From the NCBI GenBank assembly GCA_022730455.1, contig DZDI01000003.1, positions 9,702-56,295 of the forward strand: a stretch of 46,594 bases of DNA, read 5' to 3'. This document shows, one piece after another, positions 1 to 7,802 of this stretch (position 1 is its first letter; each line of letters starts with the position of its first letter). The DNA comes from Phycisphaera mikurensis. GTDB lineage: Bacteria > Planctomycetota > Phycisphaerae > WQYP01. The position numbers were made by a program, and so were the translations under genes. Under the pieces are notes generated by a model, which was not told the origin of the DNA, did not search any database, and worked only from the letters and a program-made list of their open reading frames with translations.

Positions 1-384
1 GACCCCAAATGACCAGAAGCGGGCAAAAAGTCGTGACAGAAATTGGGGTCATTTTCAGGTATCGGCAAAACGCCTGCCAGCGGTGCCGCAGGGTTTAGTT
101 TTAAGTGTTCGGTACGGTTGCACTCCGCTCCGCCGAGGGAGGCCAAAAGGATTGCTGCCCATTTCCGGGCCGGGCCTAAAACATCCCGTCTACCTTGTTG
201 AGAACCCTCGCCGACTCGGTCTTGAGAGTCGGCTTCCTTCGCGCCTCTGCCGCGTATCCGCGGCATTTCCGGCGCATCGCAGCCCTGCTATTACTTGGAC
301 AGACCCCATAGGCACCACCTTTGCCGGGATAACTCTACCGGCAGCATGGCAACCCGATCTCGTTGGTGGATGAGGTTCGACGAC
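1..384. other. Gene-free spacer with repeats at left edge
   Basis: No convincing gene is seen in this stretch; the open frames look like read-through of repeat sequence. It holds two overlapping inverted repeats at the window edge (1-8 with 43-50, GACCCCAA/TTGGGGTC, and 7-14 with 48-55, AAATGACC/GGTCATTT). It also holds one minus-strand copy of a roughly 50-bp dispersed repeat at about 254-304 that recurs near 7414 and 11047. The stretch lies downstream of the SCO gene that ends at 385. Confidence 0.6.
254..304 (-). repeat. Dispersed ~50-bp repeat, copy 1
   Basis: Read on the minus strand this begins GTCTGTCCAAGTAATAGCAG and continues with GGCTGCGATGCGCCGG and AAATGCCGCGGATACG. It matches 11047-11098 almost end to end, and 7414-7453 with an internal gap. 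All three copies are in spacers. The distal part can fold as GCCGCG-GATA-CGCGGC in this copy only. Function unknown. Confidence 0.7.
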
Positions 385-1284
385 TTAATTGGGGGGCACA
401 ACTGGAGGCACCGCTTTGCGGTGTTGACGTTCCCACCAGAATAGACTGAAAAACATGGCGCCTAATCCAATCACAATAGCGACCCCGGCAAGCGACATCA
501 CCCGCAAAGCCACCGGCGTATATTTGCCAGTGTTAGGGTTAAATTGCGTGCAAAGGAGCAATACCTGGTCAAATACATTGGTAATGCGGTCATCTCCGGC
601 ATGGACGAGCGCCAAATTCAGGTCCGCCGGTACGTAATGGATGCCGAAAAAATAATTGGCTATTTTGCCTTTGGGGGTGACCACATAGACGGCCGCCTCG
701 TGATCATACATGTGGATGGCAGGATCCCACACATAGTGAAACCCGATGACCTTGGCGAGTTTCGCGCTGTTGGTAGAATGCTTGCCTTCAACGAGAAAAT
801 GCCAATGCTTGTTGATGGCATTGCGGAATTTTTTGGGCGCCAAGGCCACGTAACCGGCTTTTTTATCCGCCGCCCCTTCTACCGTGTCGGTGGGATTGAA
901 GCTAACTGTGACAATTTCGTAACCGGTACCGAGGTGCGCAGAGAGACGGGAAATATCCTTCAGTATGCCGGTTTGTACAAAGCCGCACACCCCCCAGCAC
1001 TGATAATTGATCAGATCAAGGATGACCGGTCGCCCACTGCGAAAATACTGTGCCAAGCGAACCTGCTTGCCATGCGAATTTATAAATTGCAGGTTCAGAG
1101 GGAGCTCCGCCCCGGGATGCGGCGTGATCTTCGCCGATTTCGCGTCGCGCTTCATTTGTACCGCTGACGAAAGCGAACCAAAGGTACCGCCGAAAACAGC
1201 AGGGCTGAAAGCGGCCATCGCCAAAATAATACCAGTCGTCAACACCAACGTCTTGCGACCTAACGGCCAATCACACAGAGACAT
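385..1284 (-). CDS. SCO1/SenC-family copper chaperone (first paralogue)
   Basis: SCO-type thioredoxin-fold protein, likely delivering copper to the CuA site of cytochrome oxidase on the outer face of the membrane. With the start at ATG 1284 (GGAG seven bases upstream) it has 299 residues: an N-terminal hydrophobic signal/anchor (about 10-32), the metal-binding CxxxC at C96/C100 (QCWGVCG), the conserved distal histidine H195 (MYDHEAAVY), and a C-terminal membrane segment (about 263-284) followed by a basic tail. The proline usually after the second cysteine is glycine here. It is a paralogue of the SCO at 27054-28022 in the oxidase operon and shares its C-terminal anchor. It lies 206 bases downstream of the M16 pair, behind a spacer with direct repeats and a leader hairpin. 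A longer reading from 1329 lacks a good ribosome site. Confidence 0.88.
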   Translation of the reverse strand: MSLCDWPLGRKTLVLTTGIILAMAAFSPAVFGGTFGSLSSAVQMKRDAKSAKITPHPGAELPLNLQFINSHGKQVRLAQYFRSGRPVILDLINYQCWGVCGFVQTGILKDISRLSAHLGTGYEIVTVSFNPTDTVEGAADKKAGYVALAPKKFRNAINKHWHFLVEGKHSTNSAKLAKVIGFHYVWDPAIHMYDHEAAVYVVTPKGKIANYFFGIHYVPADLNLALVHAGDDRITNVFDQVLLLCTQFNPNTGKYTPVALRVMSLAGVAIVIGLGAMFFSLFWWERQHRKAVPPVVPPN

Positions 1285-1292
1285 TATTGAAC

Positions 1293-1335
1293 TCCAATCG
1301 ACCTTAAAAGCCGTGCAACCCACGCCCACGGCTTT
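1293..1335 (-). promoter_or_regulatory. Leader stem-loop before the SCO gene
   Basis: AAAGCCGTG (1307-1315) pairs perfectly with CACGGCTTT (1327-1335), giving a 9-bp stem with an 11-base loop. On the minus strand it is followed by TTTTAA and then the GGAG ribosome site (1292-1295) of the SCO gene. It resembles a weak terminator or attenuator in the leader. The pairing is seen directly; the regulatory role is inference. Confidence 0.5.
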
Positions 1336-1343
1336 ACCTGCCC

Positions 1344-1435
1344 CTGATAGATACTACGCATGTCGGCGGGTGCAGTTCAAGCAGATCAAGTGCGACATTT
1401 TGCCGCACCCCGGCAACTGATACATCCTACGCATG
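1344..1435. repeat. Pair of 19-bp direct repeats upstream of the SCO gene
   Basis: CTGATAGATACTACGCATG (1344-1362) and CTGATACATCCTACGCATG (1417-1435) agree at 17 of 19 positions and start 73 bases apart. They fill the spacer between the M16 gene and the SCO leader, so they could be two sites for one regulator or two copies of a promoter element. No clear -35/-10 pair was identified. Confidence 0.55.
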
Positions 1436-1490
1436 CGGAAAGGTGCCTATCAAGCACCGCGCCATGCACGCCCACCCACAGTAACGAGGG

Positions 1491-2717
1491 CTATTTTTCA
1501 CCGGGGCCAAGCGTGGTGAGAGTTAGAGGGGCAAGCGGATATTTTTCCAATAATTCACCAATACGATTGACATTGACTTTATTCAGCTCCGCCAAATCCT
1601 CCTCCAGCGTGCGGAACTCGCGGTTATATATCCACTGCGAACACAAATTGCGCATACGTCCAAGCGGCAATTCACCGGACAAAACGGCACTGGTGGCTAT
1701 TTTGGTCTTGCTGCGGGCCATTTCTTCCTCCGCCACACCCGCATTCCGAACACGGATAAACTCTTTAACCATAGTTTCTTCAACCAGGGCCGCCCTTGCC
1801 GGGTCGCATGATGCATATCCCAAAAAGCTCCCCAAACCGTCGTGCAGAAACGCGGAAAAGTCCGCCTCTTCTGCCAAGCCGGGCTCGATCAATGACCAAA
1901 ACAGGCGTGAACCGTCATGATCCCCGATCACGTCTGCCAGAATGGTCGCGGAAAACCGATCCATATCCTGCGCACTGGGTCCGGGGCACAGCGTGCACAG
2001 GTAATGGCGCTTGAGTTTGTCATCCTGAATGTGATGCCGCCGGGCCGCCGGATTCACCGGTGGGTAGCTTCTCTGCACACTCAGCGATGGCCACTGACCA
2101 CAGGCGTGTTCCGCCATCTGCACCAATTCATCGAAGTTGATTTGCCCGGCCGCCGCCAGCACCATATTGCCCGGCCCATAATGCTGATCAAAATATTCGC
2201 GCATCTGTATCTGCGTCAAGGCGCCGATGGATTCTTTGGAGCCTAGGATGGAATGCGCAAGTGGGTGCGATTGAAAGTGGTCTTCCATGATGCGTTCGTA
2301 AAGGATGTGGCCGGGCTTGTCCAAGTAGAGAGAAATCTCCTCCAAGATGACATTTTTCTCCATATCAAAATCTTCCACCCGCAGCGCCGGTCGCATCATG
2401 TCCGCTAGAATGTCCAGCGTCGGGGCCAGATATTCCGGCAGGATTTGAGCCCAGTAGCACGTCACTTCATTGCTGGTAAAGGCGTTGTTACGGGCACCAA
2501 GAGCATCAAATTCTCGATTAATATCTGCAGCGGAGCGGCTCCGGGTTCCTTTGAACATCATGTGTTCCAGAAAATGCGATACGCCCGATACACTTGGATT
2601 TTCGTCGCGCGCACCGGTTTTTACCATAAACCCGATGGCGGCCGTTTTAGTCGTCGGCATTACTTCCGCGATGATGTCCAAATTATTGGCCAACCTGGCA
2701 TGTTTGAATGTACTCAC
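1491..2717 (-). CDS. M16 zinc peptidase, catalytically competent subunit
   Basis: M16 (insulinase/processing-peptidase-like) metallopeptidase of 408 residues, the usual size for a single M16B subunit with two homologous halves. The inverted zinc motif HxxEH is intact at H48-F-L-E51-H52 (SHFLEH), and the downstream glutamate region is present (VILEEI, about 124-129). The start is GTG 2717, preceded by GGAGAT at a suitable distance. It follows by 84 bases a second M16 gene lacking zinc ligands, so the two products probably form an active/inactive pair as in mitochondrial processing peptidase and bacterial two-subunit M16 enzymes. No signal peptide is obvious, which suggests cytoplasmic action. 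The natural substrate cannot be read from the sequence. Confidence 0.92.
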   Translation of the reverse strand: MSTFKHARLANNLDIIAEVMPTTKTAAIGFMVKTGARDENPSVSGVSHFLEHMMFKGTRSRSAADINREFDALGARNNAFTSNEVTCYWAQILPEYLAPTLDILADMMRPALRVEDFDMEKNVILEEISLYLDKPGHILYERIMEDHFQSHPLAHSILGSKESIGALTQIQMREYFDQHYGPGNMVLAAAGQINFDELVQMAEHACGQWPSLSVQRSYPPVNPAARRHHIQDDKLKRHYLCTLCPGPSAQDMDRFSATILADVIGDHDGSRLFWSLIEPGLAEEADFSAFLHDGLGSFLGYASCDPARAALVEETMVKEFIRVRNAGVAEEEMARSKTKIATSAVLSGELPLGRMRNLCSQWIYNREFRTLEEDLAELNKVNVNRIGELLEKYPLAPLTLTTLGPGEK

Positions 2718-2801
2718 GTGCTATGATCTCCAGATATTCAGGCACCGGACAGTCTGCACCATTCGGATGCACCATTTCGTTCAGGCTTCCAGGCCCAGCG
2801 G

Positions 2802-4046
2802 TCAATTCGGGGCGGCAAGTTCCGCCGGCCCGATGGTTACAAGCGTAAATTGCTGCACCGGATGAGCGTCTAAATACTTATTGACATCCGCCAAGGTGGG
2901 TGCTTCCACCCGGTGACGCAGTTCATCAAGCGACCGAGGCCGCCCCAGATGATACATATCGTGCAACAACGCCGCCGCCCGCGCGCCGGTGCTTTCCCCG
3001 TTCATGACCACGCGGCTTTTCATCCCGATGCGGGCGCGTTCCAATTCATCGGCAGTGATTCCACCGCTAATTCTCTTAAGTTCATGGACAAACGCGTCGA
3101 GCGTCCGTTGCGCCCTTTCCGGCACCGTGCCGGCATAACCCATAATCATGCCCTGCGTCCGCAGGCTTTGATACCCCGCGTGCACGGCATAGCATAGGCC
3201 CTGCTTTTCACGAATTTCAGTAAACAGCCGCGCCCCCATGCCGCCGCTCAGGACATTCACCGCCAGCATGGCTAAAATGCTTTCAGGCTCGCGTTCGGGA
3301 ACCGCGTCAAATGCCAGCCCGATTTGAACTTGATTGGTCTCCTGAAGCACATGGCGGCTACCGCCCGGTGATACGCCAATGGTTGCCATGGATGCTTTTG
3401 GCCCCGTCCATGAACCGAAGGATTTTTCGGCAATTTCGTGCATCTGCTCAAATGAAATTCGCCCCGCTATGGAAAGTATCGCTCCGTCCGGCGTAAAGCG
3501 CCGCTCATAATCGAGCCGTAAATCCGCAGCCGAGAGGGCAGCCACGTGCTCCTTAACACCGAGTGTGGGGCGCCCCAGCGGTGGCGGCAGGTGCTGCTGC
3601 CGCAGGAGAACATTGAGTTTTTGAGACGGCTCGTCGTCAATGGCGTCAATCTGGCCAAGGGCCAGGTCGCGGCAGGCGTTAAATCCATCTTCGGGAAGAC
3701 GGGCACGCTGAAAGATATCGGCAACCAGCGGAATGACATCCGGCAATTTTTCAGCCAGCAAGCTGGCTGAAAATCGTAAAAAGACGGTATCCACGGCGCA
3801 ACTTCGTTGCACGCCCAGCGAATCCAGTTCCGCCGTTAAGCCACGGCTGTCACGGTCGCCAGCGCCGCGCAGGATCCAATCCGAAAGCACGTTGCCGCTA
3901 CCGACACCATGCTCAGGGTCATACGACGCCCCCGCCATAATGGCCAACACCATCGACGCAGATTGCACGTCGGGCATACGTTCCATCACCAGCGTCAATC
4001 CGTTGTCCAGTCGATCGACGCGCATCATCGGCGCGGTTTGATTCAC
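2802..4046 (-). CDS. M16 peptidase-like protein without the zinc site
   Basis: A 414-residue M16-family protein. The fold signatures are kept (NGLTLVMERMP near the N-terminus and the glycine-rich GGMGARLFTEIREKQGLCYA region typical of the second half), but the place where HxxEH should be reads GSGNVLSDW, with no zinc ligands. It is therefore probably the non-catalytic, substrate-gripping partner of the neighbour at 1491-2717. The start is GTG 4046 with a strong AAGGAG four to five bases upstream; no ATG competes. It is the first gene of a three-gene minus-strand run (this gene, active M16, SCO). Confidence 0.88.
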   Translation of the reverse strand: MNQTAPMMRVDRLDNGLTLVMERMPDVQSASMVLAIMAGASYDPEHGVGSGNVLSDWILRGAGDRDSRGLTAELDSLGVQRSCAVDTVFLRFSASLLAEKLPDVIPLVADIFQRARLPEDGFNACRDLALGQIDAIDDEPSQKLNVLLRQQHLPPPLGRPTLGVKEHVAALSAADLRLDYERRFTPDGAILSIAGRISFEQMHEIAEKSFGSWTGPKASMATIGVSPGGSRHVLQETNQVQIGLAFDAVPEREPESILAMLAVNVLSGGMGARLFTEIREKQGLCYAVHAGYQSLRTQGMIMGYAGTVPERAQRTLDAFVHELKRISGGITADELERARIGMKSRVVMNGESTGARAAALLHDMYHLGRPRSLDELRHRVEAPTLADVNKYLDAHPVQQFTLVTIGPAELAAPN

Positions 4047-4441
4047 AGCGTCTCCTTAAGCAAACAAGCCCGGCGGCATGCGATAACCAACAACTCGGCG
4101 TTCGGGCCGGTCCCCGATCCGGGGACACTCAAGCCAAACCGCTACTGTAGAAGCTGCACGGTTCGGAGTAAAGGCGCCCTGCCCGAACGGTGGGTTGGCT
4201 GATAATGGTTCCGCCGTCCGCCCGCCATGTCTGGCCGCGGGCCGTGGGGCCACCTATTGCAGATTGCCCAGAATCCTCAGGCTCAGCATTATCAGTCGCG
4301 TCGGTGCGAATCTCGCTTAGACGACAGCCCATAATTCAGAGACTGCCTCTATGGCTGCTCGGAATTGGCTTGATCTGCCGATACCAACGCTACATTTCGG
4401 TTTATCGTAGCTGAGAAGGGTTGCTAGGAGTGGAGATAGCC
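4047..4441. other. 395-base divergent spacer
   Basis: Divergent spacer between the M16 pair (minus) and the broken HD-GYP gene (plus). It must contain both promoters, but no clean -35/-10 pair stands out. Its right end contains the ribosome site for the HD-GYP gene (AGGAG 4426-4430 and GGAG 4432-4435, before ATG 4442). No RNA gene or repeat was recognised. Confidence 0.5.
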
Positions 4442-4521
4442 ATGATCGCGGACTCACCCGATCGACTCAAAGAGCTGAACATGTCGGCAGAGCCAAACCG
4501 TGTGCACATGTCTGATCTGAA

Positions 4522-5478
4522 TTGATAGGCGCCTTAAGCTACGCACTGGATCTTACTGAGGGCCTTCCCCCAGGCCATTCACTGCGATCCTGCTGGATCG
4601 GCATACAGATTGCGATTGAGCTGCCCATGGATGAGGAGACTTGGTCTGACGTCTTTTTCACCATTCTCCTCAAGGATGCGGGATGTTCCAGCAATGCCGC
4701 TCGCGTTTATGAACTATACGATAATGATGATTTATTGGTTAAAGCAAATTTTTACACCGTTGATCACCAAAGCCTCAGTCAGGTAGCCAAATTTGTCTGG
4801 TCGCATCTTGCTCCTCAGGCACCGATAAGAGAGCAGCTCTCTCGGTTGGTACATCTGGCAATTAACGGCAATGAATTGCAGAATGAAATGGTGGCCGCCC
4901 GCTGCGAACGGGGCGCATCGATTGCCAAGCGTATGGGGTTTAGTGATCGCGTTGCAGAGTCTATCAACGGGCTTAACGAACATTGGAATGGCAAAGGACG
5001 CCCCAACCGCCTCAGCGAAAATAATATTCCCATTTGCAGCCGTATCGCCCTTCTATCACACGTGGCTGAGATATTTTATTCTGCGGGTGGACCGGCGTAC
5101 GCTCTTAAGGAGATTTGCCGCCGCAGCGCAACATGGTTCGATCCGCGACTGGTAGCGGCTCTGAAGCTGGCATCCGGCAGGCCGCGTTTCTGGCCAACCC
5201 TTCAGTCGGCTAATTTTGAAGAAACCGTGATGAGTTTCAAGCCGGCCTGTCACACCAATGAGGTGGATGACACACAGGTCGATATCATCGCCGAGGCGTT
5301 CGCTGAGGTAATTGATTCCAAGAGTCCCTTTTACATCCGGTCATTTCGATCGTGTGGCCGTCATTGTAGATGCTATCGCGGCAGAACTGGGCCTGCCGAC
5401 GGCCCGGCGGCGGGTGCAGAGACGGATTGCATTACTTCACGACATCGGCAAGTTAGGAGTAAGCAACGCGATACTTGA
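4522..5478 (+). CDS. N-terminal fragment of the broken HD-GYP gene
   Basis: This is the frame carrying the degenerate first HD-like module, opening at TTG 4522, which overlaps the TGA (4523-4525) that ends the short leader frame from ATG 4442; coupled reinitiation is conceivable. Residues 1-270 read as protein similar to HD-GYP regulators (LSYALDLTEG, LLKDAGC, EHWNGKGRP). After about residue 270 the reading is out of frame and arginine-rich to the stop, so the last 50 or so residues are spurious. Confidence 0.5.
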   Translation: MIGALSYALDLTEGLPPGHSLRSCWIGIQIAIELPMDEETWSDVFFTILLKDAGCSSNAARVYELYDNDDLLVKANFYTVDHQSLSQVAKFVWSHLAPQAPIREQLSRLVHLAINGNELQNEMVAARCERGASIAKRMGFSDRVAESINGLNEHWNGKGRPNRLSENNIPICSRIALLSHVAEIFYSAGGPAYALKEICRRSATWFDPRLVAALKLASGRPRFWPTLQSANFEETVMSFKPACHTNEVDDTQVDIIAEAFAEVIDSKSPFYIRSFRSCGRHCRCYRGRTGPADGPAAGAETDCITSRHRQVRSKQRDT

Positions 5479-5872
5479 TAAACCGGGCAAACTGACCGAC
5501 GAGGAGTGGACGTGTATTAAAAAACATCCGGTGTATTCACGTAATATTCTGGAACGCATATCAATCTTCAGATCTTTTGCGCCCGTGGCTGGCGCCCACC
5601 ACGAGAGATTGGATGGCAAGGGGTATCCCGACGGCATTGGCGCAACGCAAATCTCCTTGGAAACACGCATCATTACCACGGCGGACATATTTGACGCATT
5701 GACCGCCGACCGCCCCTACCGCAAGGCAATGTCCTTGCCGCAGGCGCTGGCCATCATGGACAAGGAATGCAATGCGGCCATCGACGCCCAATGTCTCGAC
5801 GCTTTGAAACGTGTCATGGAGAACACCAGTGGCAAAATCGCTCACGCCGATGATCGCCAATCGCTACGGTGA
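5312..5872 (+). CDS. C-terminal HD-GYP domain fragment
   Basis: This frame contains the whole catalytic HD-GYP domain: GHFDRV, HDIGKLG with the HD pair, HPVYS, HHERLDGKGYPDG with the GYP signature, and ADIFDALTADRPYR. All expected metal ligands are present, so the domain itself looks functional for c-di-GMP hydrolysis. The only start in frame is TTG 5312, without a ribosome site, and it overlaps the upstream frame by 167 bases. It is best read as the second half of one disrupted gene. Confidence 0.6.
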   Translation: MIPRVPFTSGHFDRVAVIVDAIAAELGLPTARRRVQRRIALLHDIGKLGVSNAILDKPGKLTDEEWTCIKKHPVYSRNILERISIFRSFAPVAGAHHERLDGKGYPDGIGATQISLETRIITTADIFDALTADRPYRKAMSLPQALAIMDKECNAAIDAQCLDALKRVMENTSGKIAHADDRQSLR

Positions 5873-5933
5873 CTCTCAGGCGTGCCGCCGATCCCAAAGG
5901 AGTCGGCCTTGGTTGCCATAAAAGGCTTTTCGG

Positions 5934-7331
5934 TCAACCCAGCAACGCCAATGCAGAATCAATATTTTTGCATACATTCACGGCCACACGACCCTGCACG
6001 CTATCCACCGCCTGCCGATCGGCAGCACTGTGGATGGGGCCGGTGATAAGCTGACTGTAGCCGAGACGGCATACCTCATTGACGCGTTGCGCCAGCGACG
6101 CAACGGGTCGGAATTCGCCCAGCAGGCCGATTTCGCCAACGACCACGGTGCCGGCCGCGAGCCCGCGCCGCAGGTGAGAGCCGGCAATCGCCAGCGCCAT
6201 GGCGGCATCGACGGCAGGATCAGTCACCTTCAGACCGCCAACGGCATTGACGAACACATCTTTATCCAACAGGCGGAATTCGGCGTGTTTTTCCAGCACG
6301 GCGATCATCATCGCGAGGCGATTGGCATCACAACCGGCGGCTTTGCGTCGGGCAGCACCCAGTGCACTGTCGGCTGTCAAAGCCTGAATTTCAACCGGAA
6401 GCACACGTGATCCCTGCAGGCAGGCGGTCAGTACGCTGCCCGGTGGCGAACCGGCTCCGGCCTGTATCAGCAGCGATGCGGCGTTATCCACCACTTCCAA
6501 GCCGCCGGAGGTCATACGAAAAAGCCCCACCTCCAGCGTGTTACCGAATCGATTTTTAATACAGCGGACAATGCGGTGATCATGATAGGAATCACCTTCA
6601 AAATACAGCACGGTATCGACGATGTGTTCAATGAGTTTCGGCCCTGCCAACATGCCACGTTTGGTGACGTGACCGACGAGACAAACGGCGGTTCCACTGG
6701 CTTTGGCGAGGTAGACCAGATTGGTGCAGCAATCTTTCAACTGTGACACGCTGCCGGGTGCGGATTGATTGGCATCCTGATAAATAAGTTGGACGGAATC
6801 AACAATGCACAGATGCGGGCGAAGTTTCTGGATTTGCTCGCCAATTTTATCAATATTGGTTTGGGCGTATACCAGCAGATTATCGCTCGATGCGCCAAGG
6901 CGGGTGGCACGTAGCCGGGTTTGCGGTGCCGACTCTTCGCTTGTGACGTACAGGACTTTGAGTCCCTGCGCGGCAAGCTGCTGGCCGACCTGCAGCAGCA
7001 AGGTGGACTTGCCGATGCCCGGATCACCACCGAGAAGAATGGCAGCGCCCGGTACCACGCCGCCACCAATGACGCGATCAAACTCGGCCAGACCGGTAGC
7101 CATCCGCGGCGTTTGCATATCGGGGATCTGTGAAACCGGCAGGGCCGGCAGATCGGTATCGACCCACTGGGGGCCACTGCTGGCGGAGAGCGCTCGGGGG
7201 CGGTGCGCATCATTAGCGGCGAAGGTTTCCTCCAGCGAATCCCACCCGTCGCATTCAGGACATTTACCCATCCATTTGCTTTGCATGGCACCGCATTGGC
7301 GGCAGACAAAATAATTTTTAGTTTTAGCCAT
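5934..7331 (-). CDS. radA: DNA repair protein RadA/Sms
   Basis: Cytoplasmic RadA (Sms), a RecA-like ATPase that drives branch migration during recombinational repair. Starting at ATG 7331 it has 465 residues, normal for the family. Order: N-terminal C4 zinc finger (C10, C13, C24, C27), Walker A GGDPGIGKST (101-110), the RadA-specific KNRFG motif (259-263), then a Lon-protease-like C-terminal domain from about residue 285. A longer reading from 7454 would add 41 residues that lie in a dispersed repeat and precede the zinc finger, so it is rejected. It is convergent with the HD-GYP gene and separated from the TPR gene upstream by a 471-base repeat-bearing spacer. Confidence 0.96.
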   Translation of the reverse strand: MAKTKNYFVCRQCGAMQSKWMGKCPECDGWDSLEETFAANDAHRPRALSASSGPQWVDTDLPALPVSQIPDMQTPRMATGLAEFDRVIGGGVVPGAAILLGGDPGIGKSTLLLQVGQQLAAQGLKVLYVTSEESAPQTRLRATRLGASSDNLLVYAQTNIDKIGEQIQKLRPHLCIVDSVQLIYQDANQSAPGSVSQLKDCCTNLVYLAKASGTAVCLVGHVTKRGMLAGPKLIEHIVDTVLYFEGDSYHDHRIVRCIKNRFGNTLEVGLFRMTSGGLEVVDNAASLLIQAGAGSPPGSVLTACLQGSRVLPVEIQALTADSALGAARRKAAGCDANRLAMMIAVLEKHAEFRLLDKDVFVNAVGGLKVTDPAVDAAMALAIAGSHLRRGLAAGTVVVGEIGLLGEFRPVASLAQRVNEVCRLGYSQLITGPIHSAADRQAVDSVQGRVAVNVCKNIDSALALLG

Positions 7332-7413
7332 GGGACGGATTATACGGCATCTTGCTTCGGCGAGTTCACATGGCTTGGCGGTTTTTACGATGCAGTAGCG
7401 ATTCCAGGAGCCC

Positions 7414-7453
7414 GTCCAAGTAATAGCAGAGCTGCGGAAATGCTCCGGATGCA
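7414..7453 (+). repeat. Dispersed ~50-bp repeat, copy 2 (internally shortened)
   Basis: Begins GTCCAAGTAATAGCAGAGCT and ends AAATGCTCCGGATGC. Relative to the other two copies it lacks a few bases (around ATGTGCCG) in the middle. It lies just upstream of radA on the opposite strand. Confidence 0.65.
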
Positions 7454-7520
7454 AGGCGTCGGGCTGGCGGCGGGGCTTTATCGTGGCGTTTACCTGCGTG
7501 CGGATGCACTGTTTTTACCG

Positions 7521-7545
7521 CGCCGGGCAGGCCCGGCGGCTAAAC
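7521..7545 (+). repeat. GC hairpin plus GGCTAAAC element, copy a
   Basis: CGCCGGGC (7521-7528) is complementary to GCCCGGCG (7531-7538), folding as a 7-bp stem with a 4-base loop, and is followed at once by GCTAAAC then ATGGG. The same arrangement occurs at 19112-19136, 21100-21123 and 21222-21241. Confidence 0.6.
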
Positions 7546-7716
7546 ATGGGTGTTTGACCGGCGGCATAATGATGTTTATTTATGTGTCGCGCAGAGGAAA
7601 AGAGCCGCAGAGGTTTTGTCACCGGACCGAGTGTTACACATTGGCCGAAGCACCGGCAGTGGAGTAGCCCGAGCAGGCCCGGGGCCATGTACCCTGCCGC
7701 ACCAACCACGACGGAA

Positions 7717-7743
7717 GCAGGTGAGACGCCCGCGGTACCGGCC
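7717..7743 (+). repeat. GCAGG...GACGCC...GCGGTA element, copy 1
   Basis: GCAGGTGAGACGCC followed by CGCGGTACCGGCC. A second copy at 21189-21215 matches at about 21 of 27 positions. Translated, this repeat gives the GETPAVPA-like strings often seen in spurious frames of repeat-rich genomes. Confidence 0.5.
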
Positions 7744-7802
7744 ATTTGCACCGCCAGAAAAAAACGCGTCGGGACAAGACCGGCGGCGGGGACAAGCCAC
7801 GA

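Larger units (their letters stand above)
4442..5872 (+). pseudogene. Tandem HD-GYP phosphodiesterase gene with two frameshifts
   Basis: A c-di-GMP phosphodiesterase-type gene read in three pieces. ATG 4442 has the best ribosome site (AGGAG 4426-4430) but that frame stops at TGA 4523-4525 after 27 codons. The next piece continues from about 4516 in another frame to about 5330. A four-T run at 5329-5332, where three Ts would keep the frame, then returns the reading to the first frame up to 5872. The N-terminal half is a degenerate HD-GYP-like module (GHSLRSC, LLKDAGCSSNA, EHWNGKGRP). The C-terminal half is a complete HD-GYP domain (GHFDRV, HDIGKLG, HHERLDGKGYPDG, DALTADRPYR). The two shifts compensate, so sequencing errors, recent inactivation or recoding are all possible. 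Convergent with radA. Confidence 0.7.
7332..7802. other. 471-base spacer carrying three repeat elements
   Basis: No gene is supported here. The spacer contains the second copy of the ~50-bp dispersed repeat (7414-7453), a GC hairpin ending in GGCTAAAC (7521-7545), and a GCAGG...GCGGTA element (7717-7743). The promoter of radA must lie in the left part. Accumulation of three unrelated repeats in one spacer suggests a tolerant landing site. Confidence 0.6.

Noticed and set aside
83-373. 96-residue open frame at the left end
   Set aside because: It runs through the ~50-bp dispersed repeat; the same peptide string appears in unrelated frames at the other copies. No ribosome site or protein-like composition.
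7332-7454. N-terminal extension of radA
   Set aside because: It would place 41 residues before the conserved zinc finger and lies partly in a repeat; ATG 7331 gives the standard RadA start.
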